Below are positions 1 through 11,100 of a DNA stretch of 64,000 nt, piece by piece. The DNA is from Chiua virens. Taxonomy: Eukaryota; Basidiomycota; Agaricomycetes; Boletales; Boletaceae. The notes beneath the pieces were generated by a model. It was given only the letters and a program-made list of their open reading frames with translations. It searched no databases and had not been told where the DNA came from. Position numbers and translations under genes: made by a program. The stretch is from assembly GCA_019787685.1 (NCBI GenBank), contig JAHNUO010000001.1, positions 992,001-1,056,000 on the forward strand, in the 5' to 3' direction. How positions within the stretch are numbered: the stretch's first letter is position 1; every line of letters starts with the position of its first letter.

Positions 1-1258
1 CCTTGCGGAGAATCTCAGGGGGGAGCGCTTTAAGAGGTGGGAGGTTATAGGCAGGATCGAAGTGGTGACGTTGAACCTCCGTCGGGACAGCAGCTTGTGA
101 AGATGATTCCTCAGTGGTTTCACCGTCGGTTTCTTCAAAGCTAAAATCAGGGAGTCCAGGGGCAGGAGATGTCGGGGTGGGAATGAAGGAGAAACGGTTG
201 GATGGATGCGACATCGACAGCAGTGTGAATTACCATCGGGCGGGGCGCATCGTCCATAACAAGCAGGGGCGTCGGGAACGGCCGCAACCATGACAGGAAC
301 AGTGGTATCCTCACTCTGAATGTGCACCATAGTGCTTGAAAATACTGGCGAAGATGATGGATGCAGCAGCTGGGGAGACTCCTCGCAAACATCCTCCATA
401 GGTACAGAATTGTCCACATCGATCGTCTCAGTGACGTGCTCGGTGGCGACACCCTGAGGGGATTGCGATGGTATGGACGAGATTCAGGTGGCGAACTGTG
501 ACTGTGATACTACGGGACTGTGATGCGGCGACGTTGATGCAACGCAAGACGGCGGACGGGGTAGGATAGGCAGGGGGGTCGGGGGGTCGGGGAGTAAAAT
601 CACTTCTTCCTCTTCCTCCTCCATTTTCTCTTCGGGTGCCGGGGATTGCTGGGGGGACGGTGTGGATCGATGTGACACGGGTAACTCGACTTCCGCAGTA
701 GCCTCTACAACATCGTTAATCTCGGCTTCCTCATCCTCTTCTCTTTGGACCGGGGATTTGGTACGCGTTGTGGACGCAGGTGGTTCGGACATCGGCGAAT
801 CTACATCAGGCGCGACCAGTTCCTCGACTTCCTCCGTGACCTCATCGGAAGGAAACGGGACGGAAAGCTCACTGTCGGAGAGATTGAATATCATACCTGA
901 CTCTGGACTGGCAAAATATATAAGTTAGAATGATCCAATAAGAATGAGCGACACAGATCAAGGAGTGGAACGGAACAATGTGCGACACTCACTTCTTGCT
1001 CAGATCAAATCTATCCATAAACTGTTTCAACCCCTCGTCATCATCATTCCCACAATCAATTTGATCCAGTGCGAGGACACCAACGTTGTGTTTCTGTTGG
1101 ATCATGCGGTACATCTCGCGAAGAAGTCCATCTCTCCGCTGCAGTATTCCACTGTGTTGTCTTTAGCGAGAAGTACGAGACGAAGGAATGAATGACAAGG
1201 CTTACTCGAGTTGTGTCACGCGTTCCGCTACCAAGGACTCTGTCAACTCTGCGGACAT
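1..1258 (-). CDS. Acidic hypothetical protein, 3' end off the window
   Basis: Not recognised. From an ATG at 1258 the protein begins MSAELTESLVAERVTQLE and runs through exons at about 1258-1206, 1133-993 and 907-about 554, then 483 leftwards. The introns have ordinary GT-AG ends. The first 80 residues look helical. The middle is rich in Ser, Pro, Glu and Asp with an all-Glu stretch, which suggests a nuclear or regulatory protein with a disordered segment. Near the window edge one frame reads LPPLKALPPEILRK, the most protein-like part of the distal end. The reading frame appears to slip twice by one base between about 300 and 200 (see findings). It is divergent from PDX1, with about 200 bp between start codons. 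The gene continues beyond base 1, so family assignment must wait for the rest. Confidence 0.55.
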
Positions 1259-1460
1259 GCTCTGCAGAATCGAGCGAACGTCGCTTGTCGTCAATGTCTT
1301 CAGCGACGCGCTCTTTTGTCCCTTCTCGGTAGACGATGCGAAGGGGATTGGGGGGGTCAAATTCCTATGGGGTCAAAGGGGGGTCACTCGCCACAAAAGG
1401 GTCGCGCGACTCGCCGAAACTCGACACGGGACGGGCACCGAACGCTCCTCAACCTACGCA

Positions 1461-2617
1461 ATGTCGTTTCGCACCGCCGTCCACGTCGTCGCGCGGTCTG
1501 TTCCCCGCAGATGTATGTCCACTTGTTACTGTACCGTCGCGCTCATACACTAGCGAACAGGCCTGCACCAAACGACCGTCCGTCGCGTCATTACCAACCT
1601 TGAGATGCCTGCCATGTCACCCACCATGACAGAGGGTGGCATTACTTCGTGGAAAAAGCGAGAGGGTGAATCTTTCTCCACTGGCGAAGTCTTACTTGAG
1701 ATCGTGCGTGGTCAGGCCGTGTAAACATGGCTCACTCGTTTACCCTCGCCTGTTTCAGGAAACGGACAAGGCAACAATCGACGTAGAAGCGCAGGAAGAC
1801 GGCGTTCTAGGCAAAATTTTGGTGTGTTGCTCTTGCAGGATATTCCTGTACTCACAGCTTGCTCACATTATGCAGGCACCAGATGGCACGAAAAACGTTG
1901 CTGTCGGAAGAGTTATTGCACTCCTTGCAGAGGAAGGTGACGACATATCCAACCTCGAAACACCCAAAGAGGAATTCAAATCTGCGCCTTCGAAACCTGA
2001 GCCCTCGGTCGCTGCTCCAGCGTCGTCGTTGCTTCCGTCCTCGACGCCTGAATCTCTCCAGGCAGTACCGACACTCTCACATCATTCAACTCGTTCAAAG
2101 CATTTAATGCCCTCTGTCATTCGTCTACTTATTGAGGGTGGTGTGACAAATGCAGAAGTTATCAAGGGAACCGGCGTTCGCGGCATGTTGACCAAAGGTG
2201 ATGTTCTTGCATACCTCGGGAGGGCTTCAAATCCCCTTGGCACCTACAAGCCTCCGAAGAAAGAAACAGCAACACCCACTGAAACGGAGCCACCTGCCAA
2301 GGTATTCTTCATTTTATCACTTTAGAGGCCTGCTTAAGAACTGTGTGCTTCCTAGCCTTTGGATGGTGATGCTATCCGCCACCTGGATCGTGTTAGGACT
2401 TGCAGCCAAGTCCAAGCCAACACCATATGGCAGGTCATTTCCTCCAAAGTCGATCAAGCATACTCATCTACTTTCTACAGCACCGTCAACACCAGCGTCC
2501 TTTGACTCGGTCATCGCCGACTATATTCCACCAGCCCACCAGGCAACACCATCGTCTGTGCCTGTCCCACTGAATCCCAAGGATAGCACTATGACATATT
2601 TTGATGGCTTGTTATGA
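1461..2617 (+). CDS. PDX1: Pyruvate dehydrogenase complex protein X component (E3-binding protein), frame broken near the 3' end
   Basis: Anchors dihydrolipoamide dehydrogenase (E3) to the mitochondrial pyruvate dehydrogenase core. Exons 1461-1512, 1561-1703, 1759-1821, 1876-2301 and 2356 onward join cleanly. The N-terminus is a basic presequence (RSVPRRCLHQTTVRR). The lipoyl domain follows with MPAMSPTMTEGG and the lipoyl-lysine site ETDKATIDVEA. A Pro/Ser/Ala linker leads to a peripheral subunit-binding domain (MPSVIRLLIEGGV ... GTGVRGMLTKGDVLAYL). No catalytic acyltransferase domain follows, which fits protein X rather than E2. In the last exon PLDGDAIRHL is in frame, but GLAAKSKPTPYG and the conserved-looking tail FDSVIADYIPP...FFDGLL-like end lie one base out. 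Read literally, translation stops near 2503. The extent given assumes the tail belongs to the gene. Confidence 0.85.
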
Positions 2618-2741
2618 TCACTGCTGTTTTTTGTGACTTAATATATACCTAGAGTTTCCGCTGAATTCACTACCTGCCCGAGCGACGATGCAAAGCAAGA
2701 TGATTAACTTCCGAGGAACACGTAGCTGACATATACCCTAG

Positions 2742-4567
2742 TCATGCAACTTCGTCGTCTAACGCCATACACTAGGAAGGAACGTGAGCGTATATTTCCT
2801 ACGACATTCATTCATCACACGCACCCTAAACTCTATGAATGAATCCGACGTCCCACCACCTCTGGCTTTTGGCACAGGAACCAGAAATTGCAAGCTTAGC
2901 AGTCCTTCTGCTTCGATCCGCAAGGACGTTTTTGTCGAACTTTGGAGTGCACGTATCGTGTGCGCGATATGCGCGAAGCGGTAGCTGTGAGGATGGTCGG
3001 ACGCACATCATGGATTCAGACAGGTACGCCGCGGACATGCGGTATGTGTCACCTCACGGAAACAGGACGCGAACATTCGAAGCTTTCCAATACTTCTCTA
3101 TCGTTCGGATAATCCATCTACCCCAAGCGATATCAGAGAATAGAGATATTTCACCTCAAAAAGACATGATAAAGGATACGCACCTCGGTGCTCCCAAAAT
3201 CTCCTGATGCTTTGATGCGGAAAAGAGGCTTCAAAGTGCCGACCGTCCCTCCAGCACCCTCTCTGCGCTGACCGGTGCTTTTTGCGACTTCTGCGGCCGG
3301 ATTGCTGATAAAAGTGATTTTGTCACAGGAAGGATCGAGTTCGGACAATGCGTCTCGAAGCCACAATGAGGACTATGCGCATATATGCACGTGGTACGGG
3401 ATGAAACAAGCAAAATTATGATCAGTTTGACGCCCTCGGCTCCCAAGCGCGCGCGCTTCATGATGGCGATGCTGACCTTGAATATAATCTTCAGCACGCT
3501 ATCTCGATTGCGAGTGGGAGTTATAGTGGATGCGCGCAGTAAGTCACAGCACGCACGAGGAGAGCTGTTCAAAACCCACGTTTGATCCCCGTCAAAAGGC
3601 AGCTCAATATTGGGTTCTGGATCGAACGTCGTGATTTCGCATGTCGTCGTAGGCCCTGAAGAATCTTCGGCTCTATTTGCCACGAACAAAATTAGAATAT
3701 TGTTTGAGCATTGGTCATAGCCTCGCCGGATCAAGCCGTAAAAAAAATCGGAGGTCCGGACACATGACGTGGGGAATGAAGGGGGAAAAAAATCAAACGG
3801 GAGGCAAGGCACTTACAGTAATAACGTCAACGGGTAACCAGGCCCTGCATACAAAAGCCGCATGCTTGTCCTTTTTTCATTTCCTGCTCCGAAAAAATGC
3901 TCCAGTCCGCGTGCCGAGTTACCTTGTTGTGGGTCGTTGGACTGGACATCCCGCCCCTTTCCTTTGGTGTTGCCGCGATCATCGTCGGATGCGTCTTCTT
4001 CCCTGCGCCATTTCTTTGGCTTAGGTCCACTTGAATGTGTAGACATATTTGCTGTGCCGAAGATGCCGAGGCACTCGATAAGAGTGGTGAGCGGTATTTC
4101 GAATGTTGTCGAACCTGGGTCATGATCGGGTGCTTGCTGCGTGCGTTGCGAGATTGCAGGGTGAAAGCGGTCTGGAGTATAACTCCATTCGTCAAAATGA
4201 TCTCGATATATGTAAGAGGTTGCTGTGGGGTTACGGCGCGTCAGGAGGCAGCACGAAAGATTGGTGTTCCACAGCACGCACCAAGCACACAATGGGCCTC
4301 TTCTACAGCAATGATCATGCCCATCCCTGTGTCTGCGCTCAGGGTGACGGATGCACGCTGGTCCCGCATGCGATTATTTTGAATTGAAATTTTAAATGGG
4401 CTCACGTTGGAAAAGTTTATGCCCTTTAGGAGGGATGCGAAGAATCTCACATCGCGGACAGAGGCAGTGAGGACCTGTGTAAATGGGCATGTAGTCAGAG
4501 AAGCTCAGAATCGTGCCATGCAAACTACCGGGTTTCTCTCCTGGCGCTGACTCTGCGACAGAAACAT
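2742..4567 (-). CDS. RAD1: DNA damage checkpoint clamp subunit Rad1 (9-1-1 complex)
   Basis: Rad1 forms the PCNA-like 9-1-1 ring with Rad9 and Hus1, loaded at damaged DNA to activate checkpoint kinases. Start at 4567 gives MFLSQSQRQERNP, spliced to VLTASVRDVRFFASLLKGIN. Further exons give TLSADTGMGMIIAVEEAH, SYIYRDHFDEWSY and FEIPLTTLIECLGIFGTA. Downstream are LRDALSELDPSCDKITFIS, PLFRIKASGDFGSTE and ECSRPVSVSYRFAHI (splice donor just after the Val codon). The last pieces are LRIEAEGLLSLQFLV and, after a final intron (about 2825-2779), CMALDDEVA and a stop at 2742. These are the conserved blocks of the Rad1/Rec1/Rad17 family in order. At least seven short introns are needed; none breaks the frame. 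The insert between GTAN and the next beta strand is basic and low complexity. Confidence 0.9.
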
Positions 4568-4883
4568 CTTCTGCGACTCGGGCGACGGCGAAGGAAGAAA
4601 TCGCGTCTACCACGTGACCAATACTAATAGTACTCGGATTTCAAGTTACTTCGTCTGATTTCTCCTCTTCTCGTAGATATCTGTTTTTCCCCCATGATCC
4701 ATGACGAGTCGTACGATAGTCTCATTCGGTTTGTTTGATTGGGTCGTCGTTTACCTGACCGACGCGATCGGAACGGAAAGAGATTTTGGGGATACATGTA
4801 TACGAGCGTCCACCGGCCTCGAGGCGTTGCCTCGTCAAGGTGGTTTAACACCTTTTATAAAATATTGTTTTTTTCAATCTGTA
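4568..4883. other. Intergenic; relic of the array's terminal hairpin
   Basis: No gene is supported. At about 4817-4840 there is a compact hairpin (CGAGGC, 3-nt loop, GCCTCG, on the minus strand) followed on + by CAAGGTGG and an A/T-rich stretch. This resembles the hairpin plus AAGGTTAAATTTTTT seen at every unit boundary in the large array to the right. It may be the degenerate left (3') end of that array, now separated from it by the inverted-repeat element at 4884-5740. Confidence 0.4.
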
Positions 4884-5740
4884 GTTAGAGAACTGCACGG
4901 GTATGGATCACCCGTGACAGGTTACGGGTATGGGTGTCCATGGGTGGTTGCCATATATGGACCCGTGGACCCGCCACCCATCGTGACCAATACCTGCACA
5001 CCTAACCTCATATCTCATCACCATGGCCGCCATTTGATTTGTGGCTTCAAAGCTATTGAAATGGATCACATTTGATCCATTTCAATGGCTTTGGAGCTGC
5101 GCTTTTGCCTCAACACTTCCCGAGCTCGCCTCCTCCTTCTCTCACCCATTTGGACCATTTTCCCCCCATATCTCACCACCATTGCAGCCGTTCGATTCGT
5201 GGCTTCAAAGCCATCAAAATGGATCATATTTGATCCATTTCGCATGGCTTTGGGGCTGCGCTTCTGCCTCAACACTTCCCGAGCTTGCCTCCTCCTCCTC
5301 CTACCCCCTTGGACCGTTTTTACCCCGTATCTCGTCGCCATCGCTGCTGCTCGATTTGTGGCTTCAAAGCCATTGAAATGGATCACATTTGATCCATTTC
5401 AAATGGCTTTGGGGCTGCGCTTCTGCCTTGACACCTCTCAACTTCGCCTCCTCCTCCACCTACCCCCTTGGACCATCTTCATCCCATATCTCGTCACCAT
5501 TGCGGCCGTTTGATTCGTAGCTTCAAAGCCATCAAGCCTCATCATATCTGATGAGGTTTGCATGGCTTTGGGGCTGCAAATCATTCTCACCTTTGTATTC
5601 CATAGTTCCACCAGTTACCCATCATACCCGTCAGGGGCACCCGCAGGATATAGAACCCATGGGTTACGGTACGGGTTGTGACAGGTTGGGTACGGGTTGG
5701 TGCCACGACACCCGTGGGTTCACCCATGCAGAACTCTAAC
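4884..5740. mobile_element. Short non-autonomous DNA transposon with imperfect TIRs (hAT/MITE-like)
   Basis: The left end starts GTTAGAGAACTGCACGGGT. The right end, reverse complemented, starts GTTAGAGTTCTGCATGGGT. Both ends then carry many copies of ACGGGT/ACCCGT and the motif CCATGGGT, a subterminal pattern typical of hAT elements. No transposase is present. The interior is about three and a half tandem copies of a ~159-bp unit, each starting with a near-perfect palindrome. No convincing 8-bp target duplication was found, so an old or rearranged insertion is likely. Class assignment to hAT is inference. Confidence 0.6.
5042..5578. repeat. ~159-bp tandem repeats, each with a long palindrome
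   Basis: Palindromes of 50-60 nt begin near 5043, 5201, 5360 and 5520. Their arms read GCTTCAAAGCCAT... and ...ATGGCTTTGGGGC around a core such as GGATCA-CATT-TGATCC. The spacer reads TGCCTCAACACTTCCCGAGC and then a pyrimidine-rich CTCCTCCTCC stretch. The fourth palindrome has a diverged core (CATCA-TATC-TGATG) with compensating changes on both arms. ORFs reading through on both strands are by-products of the repeat. Confidence 0.8.
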
Positions 5741-6034
5741 AGGGGATGAGTCTACAATGAAGTTGAGTGAGCAGAAACAGCCCAAAAGGGAGGGTGTGCG
5801 CATGCGGGTGGCTGTGCTGCGTCGGCCTACTGAACGGACGAAGGATTTGAGCTCGAGTTCGAATGCCGCTTGGCGAGCCACATGGTTTTCGTTGAGCAAA
5901 AAAGGCAGCTTTGTATTGATAAGCGAAATAAGCGACGGGTAAGTACAGAAGCGAAATAAGCGAAATACGCGAAAAAAGCGTCGGATAGGTATGGTCAGAC
6001 TACTTTCCCGCGCCGTTCTCCCTTTAGTTTTTAG
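5741..6034 (-). mobile_element. Truncated unit U0: tail segment only (type II)
   Basis: From about 5874 the sequence matches the end segment of complete unit U1: CGAGCCACATGG, a GAGCAAAAAAGG stretch, repeated GCGAAATAAGCG and GCGAAAAAAGCGTCGG, then CGCCGTTCTCC just before the hairpin at 6035. Nothing of its repeat interior remains; the inverted-repeat element lies directly to its left. In the orientation of the Helitron gene this tail is the 5' end. The strand given is that orientation. Confidence 0.5.
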
Positions 6035-8041
6035 ACGAGGCGTTTCACCCGAGTCGTTGCCTCGTAAGGTTAAATTTTTTGGGTTTGTAAAATTGAGTAG
6101 GTAGTGGATTGTCTGAGTCAAGGTAAATTATGAGCAAGGTTTTATTTTATTTGAGTATTCAAGTATGTACAAAATTCAAATGTAGACTCATGTAGTTCAA
6201 TGTATGATTGAGGGTGAAACAAACATACCAGAATGAAATCAGGAAGGGTCAAGGGAAGTGGGGTAACCGGGACATGTCGCAGCAGTCTTGGATTGATGTA
6301 AAGGCGGGAATAGGACCTAATTAGAGTAAGTAGAGTGGGCACCAAGGGGCAAATCAACCGGTCGTGAAACGAACGTACCACATTAAAATTGAGACACAAA
6401 GGGGATGGAGGCAAGAGGAGTGACTGGGACATGTCGGGGCTGTTTGACGTCGATATAGAGGTGGGAATGGCAGCTAAATAGACTAAATGGAGTGAGCATG
6501 AATCGACGAATCGATCGACAGTGAAACAAACATACCAAAATGAAATTAAGATCTAGGGAGGATCGAGGCAACTGGGGAGACTGGGATGGATCAGGGCCAT
6601 TTTGGGTCGAAATAAAAGCGGGACTGGTACTTCAAAGGACCAAATGGAGTGAGTACAAAGTGGCAAATCGTTCAATAGTGAAACAAACGTACCAGAGTGA
6701 AATGAGTTGCAAGGAGGGTCGAGGCAAGTGGGGCGGCTTGGGACATGTCGAGGCCGTTTTGCGCAGATGTAATGGTGAGGATAGTACCTAAAAACACTCA
6801 ATGGAATGTGTACTGAGCGTTGAAACTATTGGGGGCGAAACAAACGCACCACAGTGAATTTGAGGTCCAAGGAGGGTCGAGGCATGTAAGATAACCGGGA
6901 CATGTCGGGGCCGTTTTGGGTCGACATAAAGGTGTCAATGGCACCTAGATAGACGTAATAGAGTGTGCCCCAAGTGGCGAATCAACCGGTCGTGAAACGA
7001 ACGTACCACATTCATATTTCAGTCCAAGGAGGCAAGGGGAGCGACTGGGACATGTCGGGGGTGTTTCGGGTCAATGTAAAGGCAGGAATGGCAACTAAAT
7101 AGACTCAGTAGAGTGGGCCCCAAGCGGCAAATCAATTGGTTGCGAAATGAACATACCACATTGAAATTAAGGTCCAAGGGGGGAGGGGAGGCAAGAGGAG
7201 CGGCTGGGACTTGTCAGGGTCATTTGAAGTCGACGTAAAGGTAGGAATGGAGGCTAAATAGACTAAATGTAGTGAATACAAAGCGACGAATCAATCAACG
7301 GCAAAACGAACATACCAGAGCGAAAATAAGATCTAGGGAGGGTCGAGGCAAGTGGATGTGTCGGGGCTGTTTCGGGTCGATGCAAAGATAGGAATAGCAC
7401 CTAAACACACTCAAAGGAGTGAGTACAAAGCGACGAATCGATCGGCGATGAAATGGACGTACCAGAGCAAATTTGAGGTCGAAGGGGGGGGGCTGAGGCA
7501 AGTAGTGTGGCCAGGATGTGTCGGGGCCATTTCAGGTCGATGTAAAGTTGGGAATGGCACCTCAATACACTCAATGGAGCGTGTATCAAGCGACAAAACG
7601 AACAGCGACAAAACGGACGTACCAGAGAGAATTTGAGGTCCAAAAGGGGGTGTCAAGGCAAGCAGGGTGACCGGGATGCATCAAGGCTGTTTCAGGTCAA
7701 TGTTAAGGTAAGAATAGCACCTGAATACACTACATAGAGCAAGTACGAAGCATCAAATCGACCGGTTGCGAAACGAACATACCAGAGTGTGCAACACCAT
7801 GAACGCACAATTGCAGCATGCACCAAATATGGACATCGATCAGAGGCACCAGCCGAGCCACATGGTTTCGTTGAGCAAAAAAGGAAGGAGTGTATTGGTA
7901 AGCGAAAGAAGCGACGGCTGTCGAGATAGACGAAAAAAGCGTCGGGTAGGCCTCACAGCCGACACAGCCGCGACAAGCGAAAAAAGCGTCGGATAAGTGT
8001 GGTCACGACTGTCCCACGCCCCGTTCTCCGCTCACTTTTTG
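6035..8041 (-). mobile_element. Array unit U1: satellite-filled Helitron-like unit
   Basis: Begins on + with a 31-nt hairpin at 6035-6065 (ACGAGGC stem, GCCTCGT), then AAGGTTAAATTTTTTGGG and an A/T-rich leader that reads as a polyadenylation-like region on the minus strand. About 11 copies of the ~157-bp monomer follow, marked by GAAACGAACGTACCA or variants at roughly 6214, 6367, 6523, 6679, 6836, 6992, 7145, 7303, 7449, 7608 and 7768. The type II tail runs from about 7853. No coding gene is supported. Small ORFs on both strands shift frame from monomer to monomer because the period is not a multiple of three. Confidence 0.7.
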
Positions 8042-8164
8042 ACGAGGCGTTTCACCCGAGTTGTTGCCTCGTGAGGCTAGTTTTTTGGGGGGTTGTAAAG
8101 TTTGAGTAGGTATAATAGATTGATTTTGGATATCATGGTTACAAATGTATAGTAGTAGTACAAA

Positions 8165-11100
8165 TCATATTTGCAAGTTTCTAAATACTTCATTCCAAAC
8201 AACATTTGTAACTTTGGTAGATTGGTGATTGTCTGGATCAGAAGGAAAGAGAACTTTGATGTTTCTGGGATGAGTACAACGTGAAAGAGCAACATAGAGT
8301 TGACCATGAGAGAAAACAGGAGAAATCAAATTGAGACCAACATGGTTGAGAGATTGACCTTGAGATTTGTTGATGGTCATTGAATAGGCCAAATGAACAG
8401 GAAATTGCAAGCGACGAAAAGGAACAGGAGAGTCTTCAAGACCACTATCCAAAGCCATGCGAGGGATGAAGACAACATTGTCATTGTCATTGGCACCCAA
8501 TATGCGACACTCCAAAATGCGGCGAGTGGATCTGATGAGTCTCAAGCGAGTACCATTGTAGAGACCATGAATGGGATCCAGATTGCGCAACAACATGAGA
8601 GGGGCACCTTCCTTGAGCTCCAGGTTGTGAAGGGGAAAACCTGAGGGATTGAAGGTATGGAGAACTTCTGGCTGGACATAGTCATATTCTGTGTCAGTGA
8701 CAGAGTCAGCACTGAGATAAGTCAACTTCTGGTCAGGTGCCACTGAGTTGAGGATGGTAGAGTTGATGTCATGGACCTGGACATTCCTAGGAGCAAGAAT
8801 GGTACGATCCAAAAAGTACTGATCAGGCAATGGCTGGTCTCTGGCCAGGAGCTGAGAGTAGATGGCATCAATGAGGGACTGCAAGTCATCACCAGAGCGC
8901 ATGTGTTGAGGAAGGATGAGATCACCATCAGTGGTGCCAATTTGAAGAAGCTGTTGTGCCCATTGATCAGATTCAGGATCATGGCCAAGACGCATATTTT
9001 GAAGGAGATAGTGAACAGTCATGTTGGCCCAGAGGTTGGAGTGTGTAAGAGTGGCAGGGACAATCTGCTCCCTTGAACCATGCTGAATGACAGGAAGAAT
9101 TTGTCTAAAGTCCCCACTGAAGAGGACAGTGATACCTCCAAATGGCTGGTTTCTATTGAGAAGATCCTGAAGAGTACGATCCACAGACTCAACCACATGA
9201 TGATGCTGAGCACCCACTTCATCCCAGATGATAAGAGATGTCTGCTCAAGAAGCTGGTGATTGAGATCATCCTTCTTGATGTTGCAAGTGCTCTGTTCAT
9301 GGCAAGGAATGGGAATCTTGAAGCGTGAATGGGCAGTACGACCACCAGGGAGCAGAAGAGAAGCCAAGCCAGTGGATGCAACACAAAGGACAATCTGACC
9401 TCTTGCACGAACAGCAGAAGCAATGAGCTTGGCCAGATAGGTCTTGCCACAACCACCACCACTATGAATGAACATCATGGATCCAGTGGAGTTGATGACA
9501 CTGTTCATGACTGCATCATAGAGAGCTCTCTGTTGAGGATTCAAGGTAGGGAGACCTCTGTCCACAAAGGCTTGCTGTTCCTGTCTGTCATATGCTCTCT
9601 GCTCATTGATGAGTTGGTTACCCTGGAATTCCTCCCAAATGTGCTGTGGTCTAGGCATGGATGGATAGTCTTCCAAGCGTTTTCCATGTCTCCTGAGATC
9701 TTTGGCTATGAGATGCAAGCCATAATCAAAGACTTGGTCCTGGGTAGGGTCAGGAATGTTGAGAGTGTGGATGAGATAATGCTGTAAATCATCACAGAGG
9801 TTTTGCTTGGATGCCTCCCATAAGCGATCTGGGTCTACAGGAGAGCAATGGACCAGGATGATGACAAACAAACGACGAAGTTGATAGCCCATGCTAAAAT
9901 GAGCAGCCTCCTGAAGGCACAACAACCATTCTCTATCATCCTGCAAGAGACCATGTGCACGACAGGCCTCTTTGAAAGATTCATGGAGATGGCCATTGAG
10001 AGTACGAAGATCTTCAAAGGAAGTAGCACCTATGAGAAAAAGTGATGAATATCAAACCATCTCTATACAATCAATGAACTGACCTTTGACCACAGTGAGC
10101 AAAAGACGCAAATAGAAAGCCTCTCCAGCAGTGGCAGGAATGGAATACATTCTTCCAATGGCCTTGTATCTCTGACGAACCTTCCAAACAGCATGGCCTT
10201 GATGCCAGACAAACCTCTTGGGAAAGTCTTGATAGAGGTAGTCATGTGCACCAGCAGCAATGAGATCAGGATCCTGGTTTGCCTTGAACCACCCAAGAAG
10301 TTGAGTGTCCTTTGCATTGTTGACAACATCCTGCAAAGCAGCACCAGCCTGAAAGACGACATTCTGATTACCTGGGAGATGGACAGAAAGACGATAGATG
10401 GCTGGCCATTCCATGTGCATGGGGAACTCAAAGATATTGTGACAGGCCTGAGTAGAGGAGATGTACCTGGCATCAAGATAAGAACGAATCTCATCATGGC
10501 CTTCTGTCTGAATAGTAGCACGGTCTGGACCCTTGTAGATGTACTTGTGAATATATTTGACAGCCTTGATAGAGCCACAGACTTCCAGATTGATATGACA
10601 GTCAAACTCAACCACCAACTCCCTTGGATGAGGGACCACATGTCTGTTGTCAAAAGTGTCCTCTCTCTTTTGAATGGTCCTGCCATTGTCAGGGCGAGCA
10701 TAGTCAGGATAGCCATCCTCTTTGATGACAGTGACAGGAGTGAATGGCTTTGGAAAGCGCTTTTTGCAGACATTGTTCTCAATACACCTCTGAGGAGAGC
10801 AAGGACCATGAAGCATGACTCTAGAGATGGTAGCATGAAGTTGGGGATGAAGCTGAGGATCTGGAATCTGAGCAGAGATGATGGCATCCACTTGTTCTGC
10901 AACACGAATCTTGTCTGGCTCCTCCAAGAAGATCAAGAGATGCATGTGAGGCAGACCACGTTTTTGATACTCGATGGTGTAGACAAAGCCTGCCACTGTA
11001 CCAAAGTAGCCACCACGAATTTTCTTAAGCAAGGCTTGCTGTTTGGCATGAAAGACCCTTGTGACCAGATCAGGCCTATCCACAGCACTTTGACCTGTTG

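Noticed and set aside
5840..5870. TTCGAATGCC-type motif suggesting a tRNA T-loop
   Set aside because: No matching acceptor or anticodon arms nearby. The same holds for the GTTCGAGTC motif near 14566.
8042..8080. CTAG after the hairpin on + (GAGGCTAG|TTTT) as a Helitron 3' end on the + strand
   Set aside because: Only two of six copies have CTAG, and the gene points the other way, so the 3' end must be read on the minus strand.
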